NCBI GenBank assembly: GCA_030848705.1
Contig: CM061236.1
Location: 141,516,574-141,580,573, forward strand
Direction of reading: 5' to 3'
Length of the DNA stretch: 64,000 nucleotides
Source: Heracleum sosnowskyi
Lineage: Eukaryota; Streptophyta; Magnoliopsida; Apiales; Apiaceae
This document shows positions 32,948-42,717 of the stretch, one piece after another (within the stretch, counting starts at the first letter, position 1; every line of letters starts with the position of its first letter). The translations under genes and the position numbers were made by a program. Under the pieces are notes generated by a model. It was not told the DNA's origin, made no database searches, and saw only the letters and a list, made by a program, of their open reading frames with translations.

Positions 32948-33421
32948 TTAAAAAAAACCATCAGACAAGTAACCTTTGCCAACAAAAATACCAGTATGTG
33001 TAATAACTACTTTATTACATTTCAAAGAAAGTTCAAAACCATTCTTAACTAAACAACTTCCACTTATTATATTTCTACGAATATCAGGAACATGATGCAC
33101 TCTAGTGAGGGATAGAACACGCCTAGAAGCAAACTTCAGGTCCACGTTACATATTCCAAGAACTTGAGCAACACTAGCATTCCCCATCGTCACTGTCACT
33201 CCATGAGTCTGTTGATAAGATACAAAAAGAGTAATATCAGTACAAATATGTACATTAGCTCCAGTATCAATCAACCATTCATGTGACAGATAAGTGGAAA
33301 GAAGTACAGGGTTGTAGGTAACATACCCGTCATTGGTTCCAGAGGCAACAACCTCACCAACAACCATGTTAACCTTGGGCCCATCAGTGGTTCCAAGCAC
33401 AGTATTAGCTTGTGCTCCCAC
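32948..33421 (-). pseudogene. Copia aspartic protease
   Basis: HEWLIDTGANVHICTD shows the DTG active site of the retropepsin. It continues through TMGNASVAQVLGICNVDLKF and LTRVHHVPDIRRNIISGSCL, the usual flap and C-terminal blocks. A stop near 32948 separates it from the integrase. Frame differs from the zinc knuckle just upstream by a small shift. Confidence 0.88.
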
Positions 33422-33445
33422 GGGTTTCTTTGCTTTCTTTGCAGG

Positions 33446-34318
33446 ACAGTCCTTGCTCCAATGACCAACATGTCCACAAGACGAACAAAGTTTGTTTATC
33501 TTTGGTTTCTTAGCCTTGTTCTTGTCAGTTTTAGTTTAGTGTTATCCTTCTTAGTGACAGCCTTTCTTTTCTGTCCGATAGTCACTAAATTCACCTTCGA
33601 ACTCCCATGTTCAGCAGGTATCACATGTCCTTGTTTGGACTTGTGTTGTTCCTGTACAAAGATGTCCATCATAAGGTTTGTCCATGTGATCTCTCATTTC
33701 TTTCTTTTCAGGGAGATAAAACTCTTCCCAAGACTTGGGGAGCTTTTCAATCACAACCATTACCTGAAACTTCTCAGGAAGGTCCATTCCGGACTCCTTT
33801 AAAGCATGCACCAACATCTCAAACTCATATGCCTGCTCAGTCATGGATTTTGTATCCACGAGTTTAAAATCAAGAAACCTGGCCACATAATACTTTTCCA
33901 ACCCTTGCAAAGTCAGTATTATGTGTCTGGTCTAGCTTCTCCCATAAGAGCTTAGCAGTGAAGGAGTCAGATGAATAAACATCAAATAGAGTGTTCGCTA
34001 AAGCTGCCAGTATAGCAGCCCTAGCCACCCCATCCTTTTCCTCCCACATGGCATAAGCCTTAATAGTTTCAGCCTTTTCCTGATCAATAACTGGTTTCTC
34101 ATACTGCACCACCGGCCATAGACCCTTTACCGTAAGCCACAATTTCATCTTTTTCTACCAACGAGAAAAACCAACACCCCCACCAAATTTATCAGGCATT
34201 CCTGACAAATCGATAGGTTGTGGGAAACGGTACGTGGTCCAATCAATGGTGGGTACAGTAACACCAGAACCAGAAGCAATAGCACCAACATTAGTAGTTA
34301 CAGTTTCGTTAACCATCT
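33446..34318 (-). pseudogene. Copia Gag with CCHC zinc knuckle, broken
   Basis: Starts at ATG 34318 (MVNETVTTNVGAIASGSG). An in-frame TAG at 34155 interrupts the usual W..KM block; the frame then continues (MKLWLTVKGLW, LANTLFDVYSSDSFTAKLLW) to about 33900, where a frameshift moves homology to YYVARFLDFKLVD and LPEKFQVMVVIEKLPKSWEE. The nucleic-acid-binding knuckle KLCSSCGHVGHWSKDCPAKK lies at 33430-33490 with all four C-C-H-C ligands present. All expected Gag parts are there, but not in one frame. Confidence 0.85.
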
Positions 34319-34325
34319 TGCTAAT

Positions 34326-35362
34326 TAACAATATATATTTTTTATTAACAAGAACAGACAAAATTACCAACAAAAAAACAAACACGAAGGTCGAAACAAT
34401 AATATAATTAGAGACTGTAACTAACAAGATAAGAAAGAACACTTATCTCTCTGTAGCTTTTAACAAATACTGAAAGATAAAGAAACAGCTGAGTCGCTAA
34501 GCCTTAGAGAAGTCTTGACTGTTCTTGAAGAGATTATTGCCCAACTTGCGCTGTGTTAGGTTGCAGCAATATCACTCCCAGGATAAAACAACACAGATCA
34601 ATCCACTCACAGAAATGGCAATGATCAACAATGACCTGCACCTCAGTTCGCCCAAACACCTATGTATATTCTGTATGAGTTGTGAGAGAGAGAGAGAAGA
34701 ATATATTTTCTAGGGTTTTTCACAGTTACGTATCTTTTTTTTTGTCAAACGTTATATTTTGTATATATAATACAAAAATAAAACGTAACATATCAAATAT
34801 TGTAATTGAAGATATGACATTTAATACTAAATATTCGGATTTATTTATCATAACAATTGTCATCAGGATTTAATAACAGTTACAGCTCAATCAGGATATC
34901 CTGGTCCATCAGGATTTGATCATTATCTGTACTTACTCAAGCCATCAGGACTTGTTGTCCATCAGGAGTGGCATCAGTACTTGACCAACCATCAGGATTT
35001 CGTCAGGACTGGACCATCATCAGGATTTAACTCTATCAGGATCCAATTACTGATCCAGGCCATCAGGATTTAACTCCAAATACTGACACTGGCCATCAGG
35101 ATTTGATCAGAGAACTGGTCCATCAAGATTTAATATAAATCCTGACCTGGTTCGTTAAGCTGTTACAAATAAATACTGATACTGTTAAATTAAATCAATA
35201 AATAATATTAAATAAACAGGTAATAAAATTCCTCACCCAGTTCTCCTCGCGTACGCGAGACGCCGAGACATTCGCCCATATCGCCCTTCGACCCGACCCG
35301 AGTCGAGTCGTGGCGAGGCGAGGCGGGCGGCGGCGGTGCGCGCGTGTGTGTGTGTATGCTAG
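34326..35362 (-). repeat. 5' LTR of the Copia element, truncated at a (TG)n run
   Basis: Pairs with 22418-29675 minus the CACTA insert. It retains the empty CACTA target (ACTAAATATTC near 34827-34837). 34860-35140 holds about a dozen CATCAGGATT/CATCAGGACT motifs, far more than the other LTR. The last 80 bp are the GC-rich GACCC/GGCGA/GGCGG run and (GT)n; the LTR then stops, missing about 300 bp present in the partner. No canonical PBS is visible between its inner edge and the gag ATG. Confidence 0.82.
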
Positions 35363-35550
35363 TTTCTAATATTGCAAATTTTGGGAAAATAGAAGAATGA
35401 AGATGCTAGTTTCTATCCTATAAGGATTGCAAATTTAAGGAAAATATATATACATCATAGGTTCTAGTTCTACCACTACTCAAGCCAGCAGATTAAATTA
35501 CATGCCACAAGAAAAAGTGTCACCTTCATTCAAAATTTTCATATAGCCAG
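35363..35550. other. Short flank between Copia and CACTA
   Basis: Contains a diverged local duplication of about 60 bp starting ATGCTAGTTTCTA (35363 and 35411). Nothing else recognised. Confidence 0.4.
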
Positions 35551-36595
35551 CACTACAATAAAAGTGGCTAAAATCAACCGAAAAAAATCGGTTGAATTTA
35601 GGTTCATTTCAACCAGATCTAGTTGAGTAGCATAAAATCAACCGTAACCTTCCCGTTGTATATAAGGTCATTGAAAATAACGTCCCGGTTGAATTTAAGT
35701 TTAAATTCAACCACTTCTAGTTGATTTTGGTGACGCCATATTCAACCACTTTCCGTTGAAAAGAAACTTGGCCATTTTAGAAAAAATTGAAATTTCAAGT
35801 TTGAATTTCACCAAAAATTTCATATTCCTGTCAATGACAGTAAAATCAACTGAATATTATTGCGTATATTTTTGCTAAAATCAATGGATTTTCGTTGATT
35901 AAATGGTCTTGTCTCATGTCTATGTGGGTTAGATTCAACCGAATATTATTACATTAAACTCTCAAAATCAACAAGATTTGGTTGATATTCCCCGCGTTTA
36001 TGCATTTTAATGCAACCACATCTTGTTGATATTACTTGACCAAAAAAGTGACTCCGTAACCTTCATTCAGTATTTAGTCTGTATTGCTTGGTGTTGAATT
36101 TAAAAAAACATATAATTCAATATTTTGCTATGAGCTGCTTGTACAATTCCTACTACTTACAATTCCTACTACGTACATGAAGGCATAATTATTACAACAA
36201 AATAAACTTTAAAAGGTAGGTCCAAAAAAAAACCATGCATTAGTTCCAAAATAAAATGCAGACATAATGTTGAATTAGTTCCATGTCTTCATGTCTAGCA
36301 CAAAATACCCAACTCAAGGTTTTAAAACAAAGCAAATATTTAAATATTTCCCGCTTGAATCAAGTCGGTTGAATTTATCTAGTTGATTTTATCTTTTAGA
36401 GGAAACTTTCCCGCTTGATGAATAAAATATTTTCCACGGATTAACCGGATCTGGTTGATTTGGAATTCGGTTGAATTTAACTTTTGGCAGAAACTTTTCC
36501 TCCTAGAGAATAAAATATGTTTCCATTTTCAACCGGATCTGGTTTAATGACAAATCAGTTGATATTATTCGGTTGAATTTAACCAAGAGAACAAG
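35551..36595. mobile_element. CACTA-type element, left end and subterminal region
   Basis: CACTACAATAAAAGTGGCTA at 35551 is a CACTA terminus. To about 36590 the sequence is filled with CGGTTGAATTTA/AAATTCAACCG and TCAACCGG motifs in both orientations, a subterminal repeat family distinct from the others here. No right terminus is found, and the following sequence belongs to a gypsy element, so this end is truncated. No coding homology. Confidence 0.7.
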
Positions 36596-36599
36596 CATA

Positions 36600-38246
36600 A
36601 CTATTTTTAAATTGAATTTTTTTCCAAAATAAAGGAAAAGAGAGTGGAAATTTATTTTTAAACATAAAACCATGAAACACATGATTATCCTCCATGCATT
36701 TGGAGGTAATTGACAAGGACTAATTTGGATGTCACCTAAAAGTCTAGGTATAAATTCCTGGAAAGGAAACCTAAAACCTGCAACTATGGCATCCTTATAG
36801 ATACAAAGAGCATTAGGCCTCCAATGGCAGGAACGGTCACCGACACCGACAGTAATAAGTTTTAAAGGAGCCTTAATTCAATATAATTTGTTATAATTGT
36901 TGGGTTTTATACTGAACTATTCGTTTGAAGTATATAACATTGTCCATTTTATTGAAAATCTTGATTGCATATTATTACATTGTCTGTTGATTATATATTA
37001 TGGATAATCTAGTATCAAATGGGATAACAGAAGATTAGATTATCAGTGTTTGTATATAATATAATAAAGGTTCACAGTCTAAGTGGTATTAGACAAACCA
37101 CTGGAATGACTGAAGTATTATTTGGGAATAGTTTATCTTGACTATTGAATAATACTTGTATATTTTGTGTATATTGACAGGATCAAAATATTAGAATTGT
37201 TCTTTTAGTCTGACAGTTAAGAAGAACTAAGATTCTATGATATTATTGCTTAGGTTCTTAATTCGGATGTAGTGATTGACACTTGTATGAAATGCACATG
37301 CTTTGATTCATATAAGATGTAATAAATTATTAATTATAATATTATGTGTTGAGCAGTGACATTGCATGCAGAGTGGGATATTAATTACAGAACGAATCCA
37401 TGTCCTGATAATATTCGGGTTGATGATGTCCTCTTGAAAGCTAATAAATATAATTATGTGAAGCCATGCACACAGATTAATTTCTGACATAATTATAAGG
37501 TTGAGTGGATGATCAAGGATAAATTAGATATTAATTAAATTAATTGTCAGTGATTAATTTAATTAATGGACATGCGATATCTTAAATGTGGAGAATTTAA
37601 TAAGAAAATAATATAGGAGCCGAATTAAATAATAAAAGAATTGTTGTATTAGGAACAGTAGTGCAAATATTAATTCTTTAGTGGATTGAATTAATATTTA
37701 ATGACATTGGGCTTGACCCGCAATGTCATTGGAATGCCCGACCTAATTGTCCATGATCCCTATTGAAGCCTATGTATATTCTCGTTCTCCTTAAAACTGG
37801 ACAAACAACAAAAATCGAAATTAAGACCTAGAGCAGCCGCACGAAACTAGGGTTTTGGAATTTCGAGGCTTTGAGGAGAGGAAACTTTGGGAGATCGAAG
37901 GCCACACTTCCCTCAAAGGGAATCAAGGAATTCAGTAGAAGATGTGAAATTGAATCGCTTGCACCGTAGCGATTAAGGTTAATCTTCTTTTCGAACTCTT
38001 TAATTTATATCATAAAACACAGTCCTATATATCGTACGTTCCAACAATAATCTCCAATCTTATCAACATCATGAATCTGTTACTACAGTCAAAAGAATCT
38101 AAGGCAGAAACAGAAGGGTATTCATCCCCACGCTCATTTATCATATCCTGTAAAGACATGTACGAAGAGTGAATGGTGATAGTACCTCACTTTGAAGCAG
38201 AGTTCATTTTCTGGAGACGCTGAGCTGCGCGATCTTTATTCGCCAT
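36600..38246 (-). pseudogene. Antisense extra ORF of a Ty3/gypsy element, split by a solo LTR
   Basis: On the minus strand a start at 38246 (MANKDRAAQRLQKM) is followed after a stop/frameshift by a stretch with DMINERGDEYPSVSALDSF. The reading then crosses the solo LTR (36898-38046) and resumes left of it as DRSCHWRPNALC, FRFPFQEFIPRLLGDIQISP and CQLPPNAWR. The last block resembles the Transposase_28-like (PF04195) domain found in plant gypsy-associated extra ORFs. The tandem array, PPT and LTR to the right are on the plus strand, so this ORF runs opposite to its host element. Extra antisense ORFs between pol and the 3' LTR are known in Tat-lineage elements; their role is unknown. Domain call is from pattern memory and needs a profile search. 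Confidence 0.55.
36898..38046. mobile_element. Solo LTR (Copia-type) with TSD ATAAT
   Basis: Begins TGTTGGGTTTTATACTG, ends GTACGTTCCAACA; 1149 bp, flanked by ATAAT on both sides (36893-36897 and 38047-38051). The TGTTGG/CCAACA ends and the LTR-like interior without coding capacity show an element whose internal part was lost by LTR-LTR recombination. A short 5' leader-like patch with CTAGGGTTTTGG lies near 37850. Orientation is probably plus. Confidence 0.92.
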
Positions 38247-38690
38247 TAATGTTCAAAATATGAAGGCTTGAAACCCAGAAAATGGACTAAGAAGATGAAG
38301 ATTCAATCAAACCAAGAAAAAACTTTAATCAAATCCAGAAAAGCTTAAAACAAATCCAGAATCTTCAAAGCAAACCTTCAAATCTTCAAACCAAGTCCAG
38401 AAAATGGTGAAATTTCGCCAAAAAAAATTCGTCGAAAATTGCCTGGAACTAAAATATGTTTGAGAGAAAATTTTAACTAAGTAAGTTTATAGGAAGTGAA
38501 GTGAGAAGTGAAGACTCACTTCTAATCTTATATAGAGTGAATAGCCGGTGAAATAACCAGTTAAAAGTAAAGGCAACCGACTATAGCCAATAAGGCCCGA
38601 AAATCATCTATTGGGCTCAATTACAAGTAAGGCCCAATAAAAAAAGAAGAAGCCAAATTAAAAAAAAAATTGAGAAAAAAGAAAAATAAA
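38247..38690 (-). promoter_or_regulatory. Putative promoter and leader of the antisense ORF
   Basis: Minus-strand CTCTATATAAG (38527-38537) is a good plant TATA box. It would start transcription near 38495 and give a leader of roughly 250 nt, CT-rich and T-rich, up to the ATG at 38246. Direction matches the antisense ORF and is opposite to the LTR at 39945. Inferred from sequence only. Confidence 0.5.
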
Positions 38691-39660
38691 TTCTTTTTTC
38701 GACCTCACACTAGGTCGTAGAGGTTCGACCTGGAAGCCAAAATGGTCATATATTCGATCTCAATAGAGGTCGAAATAAATAAATAAGTTGAAAAAGAAAA
38801 AAAAAAAAATTCTTTTTTCGACCTCACACCAGGTCATAAAGGTTCTACCTGGAAGCCAAAATGGTCAGATATTCGATCTCAATCGAGGTCGAAATAAATA
38901 AATAAGTTGAAAAAGAAAAATAAATTCTTTTTTCGACCTCACACCACGTCGCACAGGTTCGACCTGGAAGCCAAAATGGTCATATATTCGATCTCAATCA
39001 CGGTCGAAATAAATAACTAAGTTAAAAAAGAAAATAGAAAAATAAATTCTTTTTTCGATCACACACCAGGTCGTAGAGGTTCGACATGGAAGCCAAAATG
39101 ACCATTTATTCGATCTCAATCTAGGTCAAAATAAATAAATAAGTTGAAAAGGAAAAAAGAAAAATAAATTCTTTCTTCGACCTCACACCAGGTCGTAGAG
39201 GTTTGACCTGGAAGCCAAAATGGCCATTTATTCGATATGAATCGAGGTCGAAATAAATATAAAAGTTGAAAAAGAAAAAATAAAAATAAATTCTTTTTCG
39301 ACCTCACACTAGGTCGCAGAGGTATGACCTGGAAGGCAAAATGGTCATTTATTCGATCTCAATCGATGTCGAAATAAATAAATAAGTTGAAAAATAAAAA
39401 AGAAAAATTAATTCTTTTCGACCTGAAACTAGGTCGCAGAGGTTCGACCTAGAAGCCAAAATGACCATGTATTCGATCTCAATCGAGGTCAAAATTAAAA
39501 AAAAGGTGAAAATTGTCAAAATTCTCTTAGACCTCAAACGAGGTCACAAGGGTTCAACATCGATAACAAAATACACATTCTTTCGACCTCAGTCGAAGTC
39601 GAAACACTTCTATCTCAAACGAAGTCGAGACACTTCGATCCTTTATTATGCTTTCTAGAA
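38690..39660 (+). repeat. Tandem array (about 120 bp units) in a Ty3/gypsy 3' region
   Basis: Eight units starting near 38692, 38812, 38929, 39049, 39170, 39291, 39412 and 39530 (last partial). Core GGTTCGACCTGGAAGCCAAA followed by ATGGTCATATATTCGATCTC. It shares the GTTCGACCTnGAnGCCAAAATG core with the 80 bp array at 16144. Each unit ends in a (A/G)-rich AAAAAGAAAAA run. Frames across it are periodic artefacts. Confidence 0.88.
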
Positions 39661-39944
39661 AAAGAAAAAAATTGACAAAAGTAATTTACGATAAAATTCG
39701 TAAAAATGTCACAAATTCTTGAAAGACACGAACCAACTTTAAAAATTGTTTACATACTCGAAGTACCAATAAATATTTTTAAACTGATCATAAAATAAAA
39801 CAAAATATCCGAGGATACAACAAAATTCCTAAAAAAATATGAAAAGTGCATGGAAAAATTATGGAAGACACCAAAAATCTCGAGAAAGATCAAAATAACT
39901 TCTATGAAAACCTAAAGAGGTTTTCTTAGAAGTTGGGGGGCAAA
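39661..39944 (+). other. Gypsy spacer and polypurine tract
   Basis: Unique spacer ending with GATCAAAATAACTTCTATGA and the PPT AGTTGGGGGG at 39931-39940. Same layout as 16861-17031. Confidence 0.75.
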
Positions 39945-40560
39945 TGATATGGGCTTCAATAAAGCCCTATGAACATAATGAATGATATATTAATTAAACC
40001 TATGTTGGTCCGTCAATAAGGCCCGAAACCCTAATTAATTATTAAATTCGTAATGAATTCAATAATTAATGATACGGTCCATTAAACATTAGAAGTGGCT
40101 AAGTTGTGACCTACATCTACTTGAAGTAGTCTTGGGAGACACCAAACCCTAAAAGGAGTTAGCCTTACAAACTAGGATTTACAATCCTGATCTAAGAAGG
40201 TGACTTGGCCTCCAAGTCCCCTAATTATACTATAAATAAATACCAGGCTCCTAACGCCTATATAAAGGACCTCATCCTTCAACTAGAACTACGTTTTTTG
40301 GCTTGATTCTCAATCTCGAATTGAGATACGTAAGCATCTAGTGAGGACACATTCAATCACGAAACAACCACATATTTATTTTAGTATACTATTTAGCTTA
40401 ATATTCTCTCAAAAATTTATTGTGTTACTTGCTTAGTTGAATTAATTGTGTTACTTGCTTAGTTGAATTGAATCAAGAATAACTTGTGATTGATACATTT
40501 GTCTCTATGGGATCAACTCCCTCTGACTTGCCCTACTACATAGTTAGAAGGATTTGTTAG
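39945..40560 (+). repeat. Ty3/gypsy 3' LTR (family copy 2)
   Basis: Starts TGATATGGGCTTC after the PPT. Contains GGCCCGAAACCCTAA, CTCCTAACGCCTATATAAAG (TATA-type box) and ACGTTTTTTGGCTTGATTCTC, as in copy 1. A 26 bp duplication (GTGTTACTTGCTTAGTTGAA) lies near 40420. The right end is taken just before the Stowaway element and is approximate. Confidence 0.75.
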
Positions 40561-40566
40561 ATATTA

Positions 40567-40838
40567 CTCCCTCTGTCCCCCTCAATTCTTTACATTGAGG
40601 GGACGGCACGGAGGTTAAGAAAAAGTGTAAATTAATAGCGAAAAGTAAGAAAAATGAGTAAAGTGGTCAGAGCAATCAATATTTAATGTATTAAGTGGAT
40701 ATAAAGTAGGTATAGTGGAGGAAAGTAGTGAATGTGATTGGATTTTATATTATAAAATGTTACTATTTTTGGTATGTAAAGAAATGAGACGGACGTACCA
40801 AAAATGAAAGTGTAAAGAAATGAGAGGGACAGAGGGAG
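40567..40838. mobile_element. Stowaway-type MITE (Tc1/mariner), TSD TA
   Basis: Ends CTCCCTCTGTCCCCCTCAAT and, inverted, CTCCCTCTGTCCCTCTCATT, flanked by TA at 40565-40566 and 40839-40840. 272 bp, non-coding. The terminal sequence matches the Stowaway consensus CTCCCTCCGT. Confidence 0.93.
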
Positions 40839-41038
40839 TATTATTTAATAGGCACGCGAAAGCCTTATCAGGTAAAAATTAAAAAATTCAAAATTTGTAC
40901 TCCAATGTTAACACTTAAATGGCCGTAGTTTGTTATAAAACACGAAAACCGCAGCGATGCTCAAAGAACTAGCGCATGGGAAAAGTGCAAAGCGAGGGCT
41001 TTTAATTTAGACGCTAACCACACTTTATATAATAAGTG
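40839..41038. other. Flank containing a 60 bp segment repeated at 46915
   Basis: 40979-41038 (GCAAAGCGAGGGCTTTTAAT) recurs nearly identically at 46915-46973. No gene seen. Confidence 0.6.
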
Positions 41039-41530
41039 CACTACAAGGAAAATCGAATCACACAACGGTTTATCACCGTTGTCTGACACCCTAAATTTCT
41101 GTTGAGTATGGCGATGCCGTCTGATGCGCGTATCAGACAACGGTTGGCGATCGTTGTCTGAGGCTCTAAAGACAACATAATTATCTAAAAAACCGTTGTA
41201 ACATATCCAGAAACAACAACGGTTAATATAAAAGCCATTGTCAGAGGCGGTACAACTCAAGTGTTTCCTGAACTCAGCGAACACTTGTCATATAATGTCA
41301 CAAAGACAATAACTTTAAAATAAAACATACAACCCTTGAAACAGATTGTCATTGTTGTATATGTTAACAGACAACATTATCGAGTCTAAAGAATTTTTGT
41401 GGTAATGCTGTACAGACAACAGTTTCTACAAAATTAAGAGTTGTTCTCCTTTCCGTTAGTCAACGGTTTCTTAAAGCATATACATTGTCTAAAAACGTAT
41501 TACCACAATGGGTTCTAATTAACGAACCAT

Positions 41531-42082
41531 TGGCTATTCCATCTTTTTTTAGCATATTATCCTTAAAAAATTATAAATGTAACAAAAGAAGATAAATGCT
41601 CAAATCCAAAATAGAACTAGTAGCAATCCATTCATAAAAAATTACTACAACGTAGTTTACATAAAATCCATAAGAAAATACATATATCCTTTTACATCTT
41701 CTTGTGTATCGCGAGTCTAATTACGAACTATACAACTAGCTACATTATATATTTATAGTCTATCATCAGCGGACACCAAGCGTTCCCAATAATACCGCAT
41801 TCCTCAAGCATCTTTATCCTACAAAGAAAACAAGGTTCACATTATAAATGAATCACCGTTATCCCACAACCAATATTCACTCCACAACCAATGTTCACTA
41901 TTAACTAACCAACAACTATCAAAATAAAGTAAATTCCAACCAAATGTTAAAAGTTGCAGTAAGCTGCAACAAGTTTTGTTCCAATCTGATAATTGCTTGA
42001 GCGAGTAGGAAGCCCTAGTTGTGTTGGCAGGGAAAACAGATAAAGGGCATCCTTTGTTCCAATCGAATGATTATTTTTGTTG
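41531..42082. other. CACTA interior, no gene recognised
   Basis: AT-rich; no coding homology. It leads into the hairpin at 42083. Confidence 0.3.
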
Positions 42083-42147
42083 TGGTAAAATCATCATCTA
42101 TTGTACCTGATGTGAAGCCGGAAGTCAAATAGATGATGATTTTACCA
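42083..42147. repeat. Perfect 20 bp inverted repeat (hairpin)
   Basis: TGGTAAAATCATCATCTATT (42083-42102) and its exact reverse complement (42128-42147), 25 bp loop. Lies at the edge of the eS1-carrying interior. Could be the scar of a small insertion or a fold-back element. Confidence 0.85.
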
Positions 42148-42362
42148 ATGCAAAAGTAATCTCCGAGGATTTACATCCGTGGTTGGCCGAGGGCATCCAC
42201 AAATCAGATTTAAACTTAATTTGTTCAGGTCTCTTCCCCGGACTATAGATGAAGTCCATCATAATATCCCTGCAGTTAAACATCGGCTTGTCACTATAAA
42301 ATATCCCATTTGTCACAATAACGGGCTTGGCAACCCAAAAAAAAGTCAAGAATATGACTTAC
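42148..42362 (-). other. Unrecognised stretch with an open minus-strand frame
   Basis: A frame at 42125-42349 reads KPMFNCRDIMMDFIYSPGKR and onward; it matches no family I recognise and sits 3' of the eS1 exons, so it may be intron or unrelated DNA. Confidence 0.25.
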
Positions 42363-42491
42363 CTGGCTGATTAGCAAGCTTCTTAGTGAATCCAATACAG
42401 AACATGCCAAGGGTGTAACTATCAGTTGTCTTTACATCAACATGAGCCTCAATCAATGTCTGTCACTTGCGTACAAGAGACCTCAGCTTAT
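42363..42491 (-). pseudogene. Ribosomal protein eS1 (S3a) fragment, downstream exon
   Basis: After a CATAACAG acceptor the translation gives KLRSLVRK, then a TGA in place of the conserved Trp, then QTLIEAHVDVKTTDSYTLGM and FCIGFTKK, ending at a GTAAGT donor. These blocks are the central part of small-subunit ribosomal protein eS1. The in-frame stop and a short diverged end (LANQPG) show it is dead. Splice sites are preserved. Confidence 0.88.
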
Positions 42492-42594
42492 CTGTTATGA
42501 AATACATTTTTGAAAAAATGAAGGCCTTGTAAGTTAAATTTCAAGAAAGCTAGTCACTGCAAAAAATAAAAGATAAAATATAAATAGCACTCAC

Positions 42595-42717
42595 CCAAAA
42601 GTTGGTAAGGACATTCTTTCCTTGAACATCCTCTGCTCTCAAGCGGATCTTCCTGTAAGCTTGATCCTCATCCTTCTGAAGATCAGCAAGACTAACCAAC
42701 TCTATGTTTGAGCCCTT
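42595..42717 (-). pseudogene. Ribosomal protein eS1 (S3a) fragment, upstream exon
   Basis: Bounded by a TTGCTTCAG acceptor and a GTGAGT donor. The frame reads VSLADLQKDEDQAYRKIRLR and AEDVQGKNVLTNFW, a near-exact eS1 block that in the family is followed by the region encoded at 42491-42363. eS1 is a 40S subunit protein near the mRNA exit. The first exon(s) with the N-terminus are not seen; the GMDFTTD residues between the two blocks are missing. Captured from genomic DNA into the CACTA-ended unit. Confidence 0.9.

Larger units (their letters stand above)
22418..35362 (-). mobile_element. Minus-strand Copia element with CACTA elements nested in its 3' LTR
   Basis: Order on the plus strand: 3' LTR (22418-22854 plus 29129-29675), PPT, RNase H, RT, integrase, protease, gag, 5' LTR (34326-35362). 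The internal part, about 4.65 kb, has the normal Copia domain order but many breaks. The two LTRs share long blocks (for example ACACGAAGGTCGAAACAATA). The right LTR is cut at a (TG)n run near 35362, so the outer TSD cannot be tested. Left LTR edge is accurate to about 10 bp. Confidence 0.85.
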
